Assembly: GCF_022682495.2 (NCBI RefSeq)
Contig: NC_071388.1
Span: forward strand, 179,519,622 to 179,583,621
From: Desmodus rotundus
Lineage: Eukaryota; Chordata; Mammalia; Chiroptera; Phyllostomidae
Direction: 5' to 3'
Length of the DNA stretch: 64,000 bases
The notes under the pieces were generated by a model. That model was not told where the DNA came from and ran no database searches. It was given only the letters and a program-made list of their open reading frames with translations. This document shows, piece after piece, positions 34,030-46,194 of the stretch; position 1 is the first letter of the stretch, and each line of letters starts with the position of its first letter. The position numbers and the translations under genes are program-made.

Positions 34030-34185
34030 TGTAATTTGACATTCGCTTTTGTGATATTTGATTAAAATCCATGTCTCCCACAGAGAAGGTGGGCTCCAGT
34101 GAGGAGGGTAGTTGGCTTGCGTGGATCCCTACGGTACCTTCGGGGCCTGCAGGGAGTCAAGAAATACTCTTGGGGTGAATGAGGT
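34030..34185 (+). mobile_element. L2 3' end
   Basis: CCATGTCTCCCACAGAGAAGG, GTGGGCTCCAGTGAGGAGG and the GGGGTGAATGAGG end follow the conserved 3' end of L2. Confidence 0.55.
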
Positions 34186-34254
34186 ATCGAGGGAGGGGAG
34201 GCTGTCTTTGTGCTGGTCACCGCACAAAGATCCCTACCCCGTTCATTTTGCTCC

Positions 34255-34453
34255 TGACAAAATTCTCCCCATTGATGTGTAGATTTAACACATTTTCAGT
34301 TAAAATCCCAGCAGGATTTGCTTTGTTTGTAGGCAAGCTGATTTATACATGTTTATGGGAAATTAATGGAACAGAATAGCCAAAACAGTTTGGAAAGGAA
34401 TATAGCTGAAGGAATCACACCATCCAATTTGAAGACATGAATCTATAGTAATC
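34255..34453 (+). mobile_element. L1 ORF2 3' part, left piece
   Basis: TGTAGATTTAACACATTTTC, AAATCCCAGCAGG, AATAGCCAAAACAG and AATCTATAGTAATCAAGACAG match L1 ORF2. A VES SINE interrupts it at 34470; L1 resumes at 34686. Confidence 0.8.
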
Positions 34454-34469
34454 AAGACAGTGTTGTATT

Positions 34470-34668
34470 TTTTAAAATTTTATTTATTGATTTTCAGAGA
34501 AAGTGAAGAAAGGAGAGAAGGAGTGAGGGGGGAGAGAGAGATTGATTTATTGTTCCGCATATTTATGCATTCACTGGATGTTTGGTGTACATGCCCTGAC
34601 CAGGGATTGGACCTATAATCTTGGTTTATCCAGACAAGGTTCTAACCAACTGAGCTACCTGGCCAGGG
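34470..34668 (-). mobile_element. VES SINE (bat), minus strand, with perfect TSD
   Basis: On the minus strand: CCTGGCCAGGTAGCTCAGTT head, A box TAGCTCAGTTGG (34657-34646), B box GGTCCAATCCC (34613-34603), TGAATGCATAAATATGCGG, a CTCTCTCTC stretch and a T/A-rich tail. A perfect 17-bp duplication CAAGACAGTGTTGTATT flanks it (34453-34469 and 34669-34685). Family is specific to bats. Confidence 0.9.
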
Positions 34669-34685
34669 CAAGACAGTGTTGTATT

Positions 34686-35885
34686 GATGAAGGAATAGAC
34701 ACAGAATAAAAAGTCTAGGTATAAAGGTACATAAATGTGGGAATTGATTTTTAATAAAAATGAACAAGCAATTCAATGAAGAAAAAATTGCCTTTCAACA
34801 AATGGTATTATAAAAATTGGACATTTATATTAAAAATGTGATGTAAACCTCACATTTTACATGCAAATTAATATAAAATGGATCACAGACCTAAATGTAA
34901 AATGTAAAAGTATGCAGCTTTTAGAAGAAAAGACATCTGAAAAATTTTATGACCTAGTGTTAGAAAAATGTTCTAATACATGACAAGAATAACGTGATTA
35001 AAAAAAGAAAAAATGATATATTTTGGAATTTATTAGAATAAAAAAATATTTGCTTCACTAAATGAAGGGCAAGTGAAAAAGAATAAAAAGACAGCCTAAA
35101 AATTGGGAAAAAAATATTTTCAAAGTACATATTCAACAGCCACTTGTAACCAGAATATTTAAAGAACTCTTTAACTCAACAGTAAGAAACAAATAATTCA
35201 ATTGAAAATCAGCAAAATGCTTGCTTGACCAGACACTTTGCCAAAAGGAATTTGTGAATGGTAAATAATAAAATTTAAAAAAGTGAAACATTATTAGAAA
35301 TTAAGAGAAATTTAAATTCAAACTCTGATGAGATACCACTACATAGCTACTAGAATGGCTGAAATAAAATATCTGTCTGTACCAAGTACTTACAAGGATA
35401 AGGAGCAAGTGGAATTCCTATGTATTGCTAGCAGGAATGAAAAGGGGTGCAGCCACGCAGGAAAATACTTTGGTGGTTTCTTCTAAAGTTAAACATGTGC
35501 TTACTTGTATGGACCAGCAGTCCTACTCCTAGCAGTCACCCTATTTGTGTCCAGGCAAAAATTTACTCAAATGTTCGTATCAGCTCTATTCACAATCACC
35601 AAAAATTGTAAACAACTCAAATGTATCAGTTCAATGGGTGAATGGATGTAAACAAAACAAACAAATAAATAAACAACCCCCCCTTAGATACACCCATATA
35701 GTGGAATACTACTCAGGAATATAAAGGAATGAACTACTTCACATTCACACAATAACTTGGATGGATCTCAAAGGCATTCTGCTAAGTAAAAACAACTCGT
35801 CTCAAGAAGGTACATATTGTATGATTCCATTTAAATGACATTTTCAAAAAAAATAAAACTAAAGGAACAGAGAATAAATCAGTGG
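34686..35885 (+). mobile_element. L1 ORF2 3' part and 3' end, right piece
   Basis: Continues the L1: CATTTATATT region, ATGGATCACAGACCTAAATG near 34877, CTCAACAGTAAGAAACAAA near 35176, GAGATACCACTACATAGC near 35330, TGGAATACTACTCAGGAAT at 35702 and TGTATGATTCCATTTAAATG at 35817. Frames are broken throughout. Confidence 0.85.
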
Positions 35886-35929
35886 CAACAATGTGGAAAA
35901 ACAAAATTTCAAACACTACCTGTTAAAAT

Positions 35930-36410
35930 GTAAACCAGTCTGGAAAACTCTTTAGTAATTACAGAGGCTGATCCTTTGGTGCAACCATTCTCCTAAATAC
36001 ACACGCAACACAAATGCACATATATGCGTAACAAAAGGGATATACCTTGCAATGTTATTCATAAGAGCAAGCCACTATAGCCAATAAAACATCAATTGAT
36101 ATTCTTACGGTTAAAATTTTATGTAACTATACTCAGGATTACTGAATGAAAGAAGCCAGACAAAAAATACACATTGAGTAATTCCAGTTATAAAAATTTA
36201 AAACCAGTAAAAGTGACCTGTGGTGTTGCCTTTGAGGAGGAGTGAAGATAGTGGTGAATTGCAAGGGCTACAAGTCTGGTTGAGTCCTGGTTATATTTTA
36301 TTTACTGATCAGAACAGAGGCTGTAGAGGTGTGTTCACTGAAATTGTATTGAGCTGAGGGCACAGGATCTGTGCAATTTCTGCATGTGGGTCATATTTTA
36401 AAAACTATGT
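35930..36410 (+). mobile_element. Second, older L1 3' end
   Basis: AACCAGTCTGGAAAACTC, GCAATGTTATTCATAAGAGC, GAATGAAAGAAGCCAGAC and a TGTGCAATTTCTGCATG end follow an old L1M-type 3' region distinct from the copy to its left. Confidence 0.65.
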
Positions 36411-36655
36411 TTAAAAGAATGACAGTCCTTTCATGGTAAAGTCTGCTAAATGATGCCTTGGGTTGGAATGTCTCACCTGTAATGTTGCTATTCCTATCCA
36501 GCAGTGAAAACAAACAAGGCACAAATATTTTAGAGGCAAAATAGAAGAGGTGTATGCTATCAGTTAACGACTGACAGGCCTCCAAGAAATTGTAGACTTT
36601 TTCAAGGTGTGAATCAAGAATTTTGCAGGAGGCGTCAGGGTGATGGGAAATTGAG
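36411..36655. other. Unique DNA
   Basis: No recognised feature. Confidence 0.35.
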
Positions 36656-36750
36656 AAAAGAACTACTATTTATTGAGAACCCACTGTGTGTCAATACCGT
36701 GCTAAATCATTTGTATTGTCAGGACAAAATGCATTAGGTAATAAAGATTA
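36656..36750 (-). mobile_element. MIR/L2 fragment, minus strand
   Basis: CTATTTATTGAGAACCCACTG, GTGTGTCAATACCGTGC and CAGGACAAAATGC follow the reverse 3' part of MIR. Confidence 0.5.
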
Positions 36751-37594
36751 TTTTATACAGGTTGTTGCAATAGGTAGAACATTCATTAATAAGAAATATC
36801 TCAAAGAAGAAAAAAGGAAGGGGACCTAAGATTTTATAGAGGCAGGTAGACAAGGAACTCATCCCTCAGTCTTAGAGGAGTCGCGAGGAGGGAGGGAGAG
36901 GGGTCTTATCCTGGAAAAGGCAAGAACCTGGGTGTCCCTTGAGGTCAGCCATTTCCTAGAACACAAGAAGGGGAGGATTTCTTCACCGTGGCTGTTTTCT
37001 TAAAGCAAAAGTCTCAGGGAAAATCCTACATTGTCAACATATAACATTTAGTTTAATATTCACATAAACCCCAACAAGGGACAATTCCTAGGTTAAATAG
37101 AACCTTAGAGACAGAAAGTGATGCAAAACAATATTTTGGAAAAAATAAAAATTCTGAGGGTTTTATATTGAATAATTCCAAACCACCACACTTTAAGGCA
37201 TGCAGTATGATGGCCTTTAGAAACCATATCTTAGTTACAAGTTTTTTTGTATGCACTGAGTAAGAATATCTGATGCAGTCTTACACAGAAATATATAGAG
37301 TGCATGATAAGAAAGTCTTTCGGCAACTGAGAGGGCTCTTGAGAGGCTGCCCCATGGAACATCAGGGATCTTAATTTTTAAATCTAAAAGTGTTGTGAAA
37401 AGTTGACCTCTGGTGCAAAAAAAAAAAAAAAAATCACGGGGATGGTTTGAATTCAATTTCCATTTGCTTTCCTTTTCCCAACTAGTGGTTGGGCATAGAC
37501 AGCGCCCCCCAAACCTCCATGAGATTGTTCTGGAGATACAGGTGGCTCACTCAAAGAGCATCATTGACTCCTTCCTATGGGGTGGGGTGAGGAA
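36751..37594. other. Unique DNA with a 17-base A run
   Basis: A17 at 37417-37433; no L1 or SINE body precedes it that I can recognise. Confidence 0.4.
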
Positions 37595-37790
37595 TGAGTT
37601 CATTTAATGTTTCTTGAGCCCAGACTATGTGTTGATATTTTATTAGATGTGTAGAATCAAAACATTAAAAAACATGATTCTAACCTTGAAGAGGTTCCAG
37701 TCTAGTGATAATAAATATGTAATAATAACAGTGATAGAGTGGGATTCATACAACAGTAGAGGTATGGATATTTTGCTCTGGACACACCAA
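37595..37790 (-). mobile_element. L2-like fragment, minus strand
   Basis: TTTCTTGAGCCCAGACTATG, CTTGAAGAGGTTCCAGTCTAG and AACAGTGATAGAGTGGG follow the reverse complement of the L2 3' region. Confidence 0.5.
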
Positions 37791-38479
37791 CAGTGGATTG
37801 GAAATTCTCCAAGTCAAATTTAAAGACCTCTGTTATGAGGTGTCTCATCAGCTCTTTCCCCACACCTCAAAGCAGTATTTTAAAAACCTTGTCATATTCT
37901 TCAGTCCTCTTAAACTACACCTTATCACCTAGGTGAGACTATGCTGCCTCAGAAGCAATAAAAAATGGGAAAAAATTAAATTCTTAATCTGCAAAGTAAA
38001 GAACAGAGATTTCTCTAGACACAATTGTGTCACTAATGTCTGAGAACTGAGTTTTTCTTGACATGATGAAAACAAGGAAAGGAAGAGAGACATCATATAT
38101 ATTACAATTCCAGGAAAGCAGTTGACACAACGTTTATCAAAATTTGAATGAATTAAGGTTAATTTTTGGTTGAGCAATCAGCTTTAGAAATTTAGAACCC
38201 AATCTTTTCCAAAAATAATAATAATAGTAAACACGTGAGAGTGGTGGATGACAAAGGAGCTTGCAAAATTCCACTGGACTTGGCATTAAGTTCTATTCTG
38301 TGTTACACTGGTCATGGAAATCAAAGTCACTACATAAAATCTGATGACTCTATGACTCTCTGGATGATGGTTAGAATTAACTGGAGAGTTCAGCAAAAGT
38401 GTTGTAAATGCTTTCAACTTAAAAAATTAATTATATTCTTCTATATCAGAAGTCAAAGTTAATTAAGGTAATTTAAAAT
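37791..38479. other. Unique DNA
   Basis: No recognised feature. Confidence 0.35.
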
Positions 38480-38825
38480 ATATATGTTACAATATAATTT
38501 TTTAAATTGTAAATCCTAGAAATAAATCTAGCAAACCACTTGCATCGCTTTTAGGAAAATACAAAACTTTATTGAAAGACTTTAAAAAACAAAAAAATAG
38601 ACCTATAACATAGTCAAATATGTTAATTCTCTCAAGTGAATCTATAAATTCAATGCTATTTTGAGTTCTAATTCTACACTGTATATGAAAGAGCAAGCAA
38701 GCGATGTAAAAATATTACTACAAAGAAGAGCAAGGTATTCACGTATTATAGACTTATTATGAAGCTGTAGTAACTCAGGTATGGGATTTACGCAAGGATA
38801 CAAAAGCGGACTGGAGAAGCCTGAG
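38480..38825 (+). mobile_element. L1 ORF2 fragment
   Basis: AACTTTATTGAAAGAC, TGAATCTATAAATTCAATGC and TTATTATGAAGCTGTAGTAAC follow L1 ORF2 (3' half), heavily diverged. Confidence 0.6.
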
Positions 38826-38984
38826 ATGCAAATGTCAACATGGAGCCTTGATACATGCGAGGACCTGCTCTCAAATCTAATTCCTCCCTCTCGGTGCGTA
38901 GTAAATTACTCCAGAACTCTCTCATGGTCTGCTCTCGATCTCTCCATCTAACTTACTACTAATTGGTATTCCAAATGTTCTAAA

Positions 38985-39125
38985 TCATCCTTCTCAAATA
39001 TTAGGGAGCATCAGAATCATCTAGAAGGCTTGTTACAAGGCATATCATGGGGGCCCAGCTCCAGAGTTTCTCATTCAGTCAGACTGGAAGGAGGACTGAG
39101 GAATTTACATTTCCAGCAAGTCTTC
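38985..39125 (+). mobile_element. MER5-type hAT element
   Basis: GAGCATCAGAATCATCTAG, AAGGCTTGTTACAAGG, CCCAGCTCCAGAGTTTCTC and TTTACATTTCCAGCAAG match the MER5A order. Confidence 0.75.
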
Positions 39126-39204
39126 CTACCACACGGGTCTTTTCCCTAATCCTCCTGCATCTCTTATCTCCCTTACACTGGGAGACAGTATGTATAGTGT
39201 TTGT

Positions 39205-39329
39205 GTGCATAGTTTGTGGTTTGAAACTCTTGCTTGATACTAGGCAAATTATTTAATATCTCTTAGATGCTGATTTTCTCTTCTATAACACGGAGCTAAA
39301 AATAGATCCTGCTTTATAGGTTTTTTTTA
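39205..39329 (+). mobile_element. MIR SINE fragment
   Basis: CTAGGCAAATTATTTAATATC, TGATTTTCTCTTCTATAAC and ATAGATCCTGCTTTATAGG follow MIR core order. Confidence 0.6.
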
Positions 39330-39455
39330 TGATGTATCAGCAGCATCAGGGAACTTGTTATAAATGCAAATTCTAGGGACCTATTCTAGAACTACTGTTT
39401 CAGAGACTCTGGGGGCAGGGACTTGCAATCTGTTTGACAAGCCTCTGGTGATCCT
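39330..39455 (-). mobile_element. MER5-type hAT element, minus strand
   Basis: CAGCAGCATCAGGGAACTTG, AATGCAAATTCTAGGG, TTTCAGAGACTCTGGGGGC and GACAAGCCTCTGGTGAT are the reverse of MER5A. Confidence 0.75.
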
Positions 39456-39584
39456 TGTGTTTGCTAGAGCAGAGTACCGCAGACTGGAGGGAGTGATGTT
39501 GTCATTTATTCATACGTCTAAACCAAAAATCTGGAAAATCTTCTCTTTTCTTTCTCACATAAGAGCCAGATTCTACTGGCCATC

Positions 39585-39985
39585 TAGTGCCCCCAAACTA
39601 ATTAAATCTGTCATTTTATCTACTTTCCATTCCCATGTTCACTGTGGCCATACATGCTCCAACAGACTGTTGCAATAACTCCATGAAATCATTGCCACTG
39701 GCTTTACCTACCATCACCTAATTCCTTCTTTCCAAGGCCATGAGAATAGGGATTAAAAAATCTGACCATGTATTTCCATTTTTAAAATTCTCCCCTACCC
39801 TTCTGTCTGCTACTGTGCAGATTCTAGAGTCCTTAGCATGAAGTAAGCACTTCATCAGGACCGGCTGGAGAATAAAATTACACCTTCTGCCGCTCCTGCC
39901 AAGGTCCCCCTCAGCTGTCCTTTGTCCTCTCCAGATGTCCCTCCTTACAGCATGGTGTCTCCCAGGCTTTGTATAAAGTAACGAT
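39585..39985 (+). mobile_element. L2 fragment
   Basis: AGACTGTTGCAATAACTCC near 39664, TCTGACCATGTATTTCC near 39760, AGAGTCCTTAGCATGAAG and a CTCCTGCCAAGG block follow the L2 reverse-transcriptase C-terminal and 3' region. Confidence 0.55.
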
Positions 39986-40029
39986 TCCTACAGGGCAGAG
40001 CTGTGCCTCCGACACACAGGTCTGGTATA

Positions 40030-40220
40030 TGAGCAAGGGGAGAGCGGAGGCTTTGGAAAGGGGCACACCGGGGTTCACCCCTCAGCTTCCCTCTTTAATG
40101 GCTCTCTGATCTTTGGGAAAATTATTTCATCTTCCTGTGCTTTTGTTTCTTTATCTCTAATATGAGCCAATTAGTAATTTTTAATTGTATAACTATGAAT
40201 ATTAAGTGAGCAAATGCTTC
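40030..40220 (+). mobile_element. MIR SINE
   Basis: GGAGGCTTTGGAAAGG, CTCTGATCTTTGGGAAAATTA and TCTTTATCTCTAATATGAGCC are in MIR order; diverged. Confidence 0.55.
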
Positions 40221-40470
40221 TATTATATCCACTATAATGTTTTCTCTAGAGCAAGTGAGCAACACATGGCCTTTTTCTTCTTCTCTCTCCTATCCCTATC
40301 TTTCCAGGTCATTGTGGTCTGGAAGTGCTGCCAAGTATACTAGTTTCTTTATGTAAAACTTGAGGTATGCCATCTTGGATTATAAATACTCTATTTGGTA
40401 TTGCACACGGTTTGGTATTTAGTTACCACCATTCCTTGTCCTTATGGCACACTAGCTGCCACCCATTATG

Positions 40471-40598
40471 CAGGGTGGGGCCAAAGTAGGCTTGCAGTTG
40501 TTCGTGTGGAAAATAATACAATAGTTAATACATAATAGCACAGGGATAAACTCTGCTTTGCATACTCACAACGGTAGACCCACTTTGGCCCCATTCTG
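40471..40598. mobile_element. Mariner-type MITE, 128 bp, bat lineage
   Basis: CAGGGTGGGGCCAAAGTAGG at the left pairs with CAGAATGGGGCCAAAGTGGG read inward from the right end, extending over about 30 bases to CAGTTGT/CCGTTGT. TA follows the right end (40599-40600); TA at 40467-40468 lies two bases outside the left end. No coding capacity. The form matches a non-autonomous mariner common in bat genomes. Confidence 0.8.
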
Positions 40599-41039
40599 TA
40601 TGTAGCTTTGGTGAGAGGGAGATTCCAGGCCCTGGCATCCCACTAAGAAAGCCGAGCAAGCCAGGTCCTTTTCTTCCCTGATAGCACCACAGCAGGCGGA
40701 TTACTAAACTCACCCACTTGAAGTTCTCTCCAGGGACTTAAACTTATTGGAGGGATGCAAGAACTGGGAACCCTCAGTTCTTTGTCCCAACAGATGAGTC
40801 TTGACAAGGACGCTAGTTTTCAAGTCTAGAATGGTTGCCGTGTTTCCCTTTCGCACATGCACACTTCTCTCGCTTGCGGACTTTTCCAAGCAGTGCCCTC
40901 CTGGTTTCTGTCAATGCCGTGACTCCCTGGAGTCTTCCAATAAAAGCACAGTAAGTTTCTGCTGATTACACCCAGGCGGACTGGTATGTTATGTTATACC
41001 TTTTTGTTGATTTCTTCTTCTTTTTGTGTTGGCGTTAAA
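40599..41039. other. Unique DNA
   Basis: No recognised feature. Confidence 0.35.
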
Positions 41040-41310
41040 GGCCAGGCCCTGAACCCTGTTGTGTTTAGAGGAAGGGCCGTCACTTCAGATGAGCTCATTG
41101 CGAGCCCTTGTAAACAGGCCAGTGCTTCCGGTTTCGGAGTCCTGTAGACAATCGGCAGGCAGTGTATGACCTCGATTCTCCCTTTCTAGTTCATGTTGGT
41201 TAAAAGTTGTTTTCTTAAACAGATTTTCATTGCAAATGAAGACAGAAGCATCACAACTATATTTATCACTAACAGCCCTTATTTGCCAGTGATTATCAAT
41301 TAGTGAAAAC
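41040..41310. promoter_or_regulatory. Enhancer-like candidate
   Basis: Repeat-free with several CpGs (41080-41175). CATTGCAAATGAAG at 41229 is close to a POU octamer, and GATTATCAATTAGTG lies at 41291. Inference only. Confidence 0.25.
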
Positions 41311-41924
41311 AGGTTTTAAGGATTAAAACTGTTGTTTGATTACAGTATTTACCCTCCAAACCATACTTCTCATTGCAAAGTCTTCCCAATTGGCCTATAA
41401 AGGACAACATTGTCTTTCTCTGTGTGGAAAGAGAAGGCTTTCAATTTTGCACATTTGTGTCTCTCTTCATAATTACCCATGTATAAAATGTTTTATTTTG
41501 TGTTCACTTTTTTTTTGTGGTACTCAACCACTAAAAAGGTCATTTATACTCTTAATCTCTGGATCTAATACTTGGTTATCAAGTCTTGCTATTCCACCCC
41601 TATGATGGCACTTGGTAGAGACACCTTTCTGTGACTTGTTTTTTAAAAGGCACTTTCGTGTGGCCATTGACAAGTGTGTGGCTGTGCTCATCTTGTCTTT
41701 TGTTAAATTAAACTATATTCTCTGCAGTAGAAAACATTCATCACCACTTGAAGAAACAAAAGAGATATAATCACTCTTATAAAATCAGATCTATAACTGA
41801 TTTTAATTATTCAAAAGAACATACAATATGACTTTAATTACGCTTACTTTACTCAGACTCAAGGTGTCCAATTCCCTTCCAAGCACTGGTCCCCCCAAAT
41901 GCCAGCATGAATTCACTTCTGTTC
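41311..41924. other. Unique DNA
   Basis: No recognised repeat; the 89-residue frame at 41336-41605 has no known content. Confidence 0.35.
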
Positions 41925-42050
41925 ATTTATTCGGCTCATACATGTTGTGTTCCTAATGCACACCAAGCTCTGGGTTAGGTCCCAGGAAATAAAGACAATG
42001 GTTAAGACCAACAGACCCTGGTAAAGGCCTTAATTTAGGATTCAGAGGAA
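41925..42050 (-). mobile_element. L2 3' end, minus strand
   Basis: TTCATTTATTCGGCTCATAC, CACACCAAGCTCTGGG and AGGAAATAAAGACAATGG follow the reverse of the L2 end. Confidence 0.5.
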
Positions 42051-44689
42051 AGGCCTAACCCCTCAAAGAAACTTTCTGTGTCCCTCGGTGCAGACCACAG
42101 AGGTGTGGAGGCACACTGAACCTGGTGCTCAGCACAGTCCTGTTTCCAATGAGTGCCTGAGATCCGATCTCAGGTGTGTCTTTCCCCTCCCCCTCTGAGT
42201 GTATATGCAACAAATTTAGTGCTATTAACATTGACCAGAAATTCAAAGTGACAGAACCGGAGGTACCGCAATCTGGAACTCTTAGCTTTTGTAAACTGGT
42301 GAGAATAGTGGAATGCACACGGTCTAAACTTAATGACTTCTCCATCTTCTCTCATGGACCCCTCTGCTCAGCCGTTCAGGAATAGGATACATATTAGACG
42401 ACTAACATCTGGTCTGAATATCTATTAGGACCATATGCTTTCCTCTGCTATATTATCATCCTAGAATAGATTAAGGGAAATCTAAACCAAATGGGGATTT
42501 AGGGAAATTTTCAAGGGTCATCTAATAAAGTAATTCTGGTTTTCCCTTTGCAAAGCACCCAGCATACGGTAGAGACGATCTAGTGACCTAAGAACAGTCT
42601 CGTGGCAGAAATACCCTGAATAAATAATCATTGCGATCATAACCATCTTCCTCACATTTTTCCAATGGGAAATAGAAACTGTTAATTGTCACAGTTACAA
42701 ATAGATACGTCCTGCTGGGATGTTACTTGAAAGATGACGTTCTATGGAATAGCCTTGTCTTCTAAATGAAAACCAGTAGCTTTGGAGCTGACTTTGGTTT
42801 TCTCCAAGCCCCTTGCTTATAATATTCACAGTGCTTTGGGGGCTGGCTGCGTTCCTCTCCCACAAGGATTTCTTGATTTATGGTCATGAGATCTTCATGG
42901 CTAAGTGAAAAAAGACTAAGGTTTGATCGCATAAAAGGAAGCACTAACTAGCGTTCTCCAATAATGTATCGGGGGAGTAGAGTTCAGTTCGTCTGCTCTT
43001 GGTTTTACAATGGGGATATCAGATATTTGGCTTTGAGAATGTGTTTCCCATCACAACTCTATCAATGAAAGAGACTTTATCTCTGATTTTAGGACTCATC
43101 ATCTCTACTGTTTTAAGAAATTAGATCAACACAGAGTTGACAGTTAAAACACTGAATATGAGTTATAATGTTAACTAGAACCATAAAATTAAATCAATAT
43201 TTTATTCTCAACATTCTATCCTATTCACTCAGAGGATTTAAGTGGGATAGGAATATGTTTTCTTAAAATAATTATAAGCAGAATCTAAATAGATTATAGA
43301 TGTTATGTAGGCATGATGTCTAAGAACATGGTTTATATTATTGTTATTTTTTTCTAATTCACAACTTTGTATTAAAATTTGGGATGTAGTGCAAACATCA
43401 GCATAGGGTAAGGTGTAAGAATATTCGATTCCATCTGTACCTTAAGTTAAAGTTAACATAGGGTGTGTACAGTAACCAAGATGCTGCTTCTCAGCTACCC
43501 CATCTGACTTTGCATATGGGTAAGAGGTAGCCTTGAACCCATTTCATTTTGAGAGGCCTCCATTTATTTCATAAAATATTTTCTGCTTTCCTTGATATGA
43601 GATAGGACTCTGATGATCAACAGACAGTAATTAATTCCTTTAATCAGCTCTTCAACCATCTTGCACAATTTTAAATTACATCCAAGCTACTGGCAACAGT
43701 CTACTCTTCTTAGTCTGTCTTCTTCCTCTTGCCTCCTTCTTCTTCTACCTTCTTGTTTCCATTAACTAATATTATTCTCCCAAGCATGCATTTTTAAGAA
43801 TTTGGGTTCAGGGATTACTACATGACAATTTATTTAGGGATTTGTTGTTGTTATTCAAGTGTAATACATCATTACAATTAATAGTAGCATTACCTTTACA
43901 AGTAATAAATGAGTAACTTGCTATTGAGAAATAAAGTAAATATTTCATCAATAGAGAAAGATTTCCCATTAAAGTAGCTTAATAGGTTTTCTCGGGTGAG
44001 GTCTCTATAAAGATATAGGGACACGAGAGCAGAAAAACGAAGTCATCTAGAGTCACTGACAGAGTTTGAAGTCATGGACTTTAAGTTGGGATGTGATTTC
44101 TAGAACAATTTTTTCATGCATGTCATTAACAATGACAACAAGGAAGCCAAAATTACAAAGTTCATTTTTTCTGTGTGCTTCAATAGATAAATGCAGAAAG
44201 TACATCTATATAAATCTATCTATAAATGTCATAAGATTATGCACTTTTATCAGGTAGCAAAAATACAGTGGCTATCTCAATCAATGGTAATAGGACCAAG
44301 ATGAGAAGTACAGCTTGAGTCTATCATGAAGGCGTGTTTGATTAATATGGATTAAAATCTTCTACAAAGTTTTATAGCTAATAGGAATAATTTCTGGTGA
44401 TTGGTAAACTGTGGTTACTTTAAACAAAGAAATTTGATATTTTTAAAATTGTTGTGGCAACCCATTCTGTGTTTTAAAATCATTTAAGTTGCTCATACCA
44501 ACAGTTTTATTTTTTAAAGAAACATAATACAATAATATAGAACACAGTAGAATTGAAATTATTAGAGTTGAGTTGCAGTCAGTAAAGGTAATTGATGTTT
44601 CTCAAATGTTTAGTTTCAAGGATAAATGTTGTCTTCACATACACACCAACATACATTTGTATTGAATCACAGAATGAAATATGTGTCTT
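42051..44689. other. Unique, mostly AT-rich DNA
   Basis: About 2.6 kb with no recognised repeat. Small frames at 42055-42385 overlap on both strands and look incidental. Confidence 0.4.
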
Positions 44690-44935
44690 ATTGTGAGCCG
44701 CAGTGAAGATATTTCAATGTAGCTGCACTAGCAGCTGATGAGCCTTGCCCTGTCCTTCAAAGTTGAAAGCTTTAAAAGTGTTAGAAGGGCCTGCAGACAG
44801 TGATTGTGGGTTAAAAACTTTCACTGAATGACAAAACTGTTTCAAGCAGTTTTAGGAGAAATTAAACAGCAGTCATGAAGAATATGCTTCAGTCATAGTG
44901 GTACAACGAATGTCATTTATCTAAATAGGGAAAAT
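44690..44935. promoter_or_regulatory. Enhancer-like candidate
   Basis: Repeat-free; GTAGCTGCACTAGCAGCTGATG at about 44719 on includes an E-box (CAGCTG). Inference only. Confidence 0.2.
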
Positions 44936-46194
44936 AACAACAGACGTTCTTGTCCATTAATATAATCTATTCTAAGCCAAAAGTTGAATCTGTTTTCTAT
45001 TTGTCGCTAGAATCAAACAAGCCGTAGTAGATAATATATTCTACGTTTGAAAATGAACAGAGCTAATCTTTTCATCATCCTGAGAATATTAAAAACCTAC
45101 ATAACCTTTCACTTGCAGCGTGTTCTGAATTCTGTTTGTTTTTATGTAATATACCAATGAGAGCATTATCATTTCAAAAAAAAGGAATGAAAAATATCTA
45201 TTGGATGTTGTGTTTCCAAGTAGATACAAATGTTAAAGTTGTAAACAATTTTTGTGCTCTTTTTATCCTTTCTGAAAATTTACTTTATATATACATGTCA
45301 AACTAACTATATTTTTGAGTCAATATCCTGTGTACAAAAAATCCAAAAATATTTCTTTACTTTGTGGTCAAGGATTGTAGATGTAAAGGGCTGTCCTATA
45401 ATCTTAAATTACATTTGATTTTTATCCTCAATTAGGTTGATTAAATGGTCTAGTGGATAAGACGTGATCCTCAAAATTTTCCTTATACCCTTGTGATATG
45501 TAATAAAACTCAAAAAGGAATTATAACACATGTTGCTTCTGTATTTTCTACACAAAACACAGTCTTTCTTGCACCACAATGCTTTAATTGTTTAAATGAA
45601 GACTGTCTCGGAAATTTTACTACATGTAAAATATGAGTCAGATTTCACTTTGGGAAAACACTGAAAGTGAAATGGAAAACATTCAGGTTATTTTTATAAA
45701 ATAAAAAATAGTGTACTTTTGCTTAAAATATGATGTCTGAAAGTAAATGTATAGCTTTTGCTTTATTATTAGTTTTGAGTCAGTTACAGCTAAATTCTGT
45801 TCCTGAAATTCATTAAAACTGAGGTTTAGACTAAAATGTAGCTGGTCTCTTCAAGAACATCTAGTCATTACATATAAGAGTACTTCTTCATCTTGTCTCT
45901 GTAGCCTGTGAATAAAATAAACATAACCCATTAAAAATCCCTACCAGTTTAACCTTCAGGAAGAGACAGCATCTTATGAACTCTGCCTATAGTGGAGCTC
46001 TCTCAACTGAGACCACTACAAGAAAGATGAGACCACATATTTACAGAAGAAATTCCCATGGGATTCAAAGGAAATAAAATTTGGCAAAAATATGGAGGAA
46101 TGGGAGACCATGTGAGTTTTTAGAGGAATCTATGAACTCTTGTGTGTTTAACCATATATTCTCAAATTTGCATCCTCTTATTTTTAAGGGACAC
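44936..46194. other. Unique AT-rich DNA
   Basis: No recognised repeat. A tRNA A-box-like TGGTCTAGTGG at 45446-45456 has no partner B box. Confidence 0.4.

Noticed and set aside
37417..37433. A17 run as a possible retrogene or SINE tail
   Set aside because: No recognisable SINE, L1 or cDNA-like body precedes it and no flanking duplication is seen.
45446..45456. tRNA A-box-like TGGTCTAGTGG
   Set aside because: No B box, no acceptor-stem pairing and no anticodon arm in the following 70 bases.
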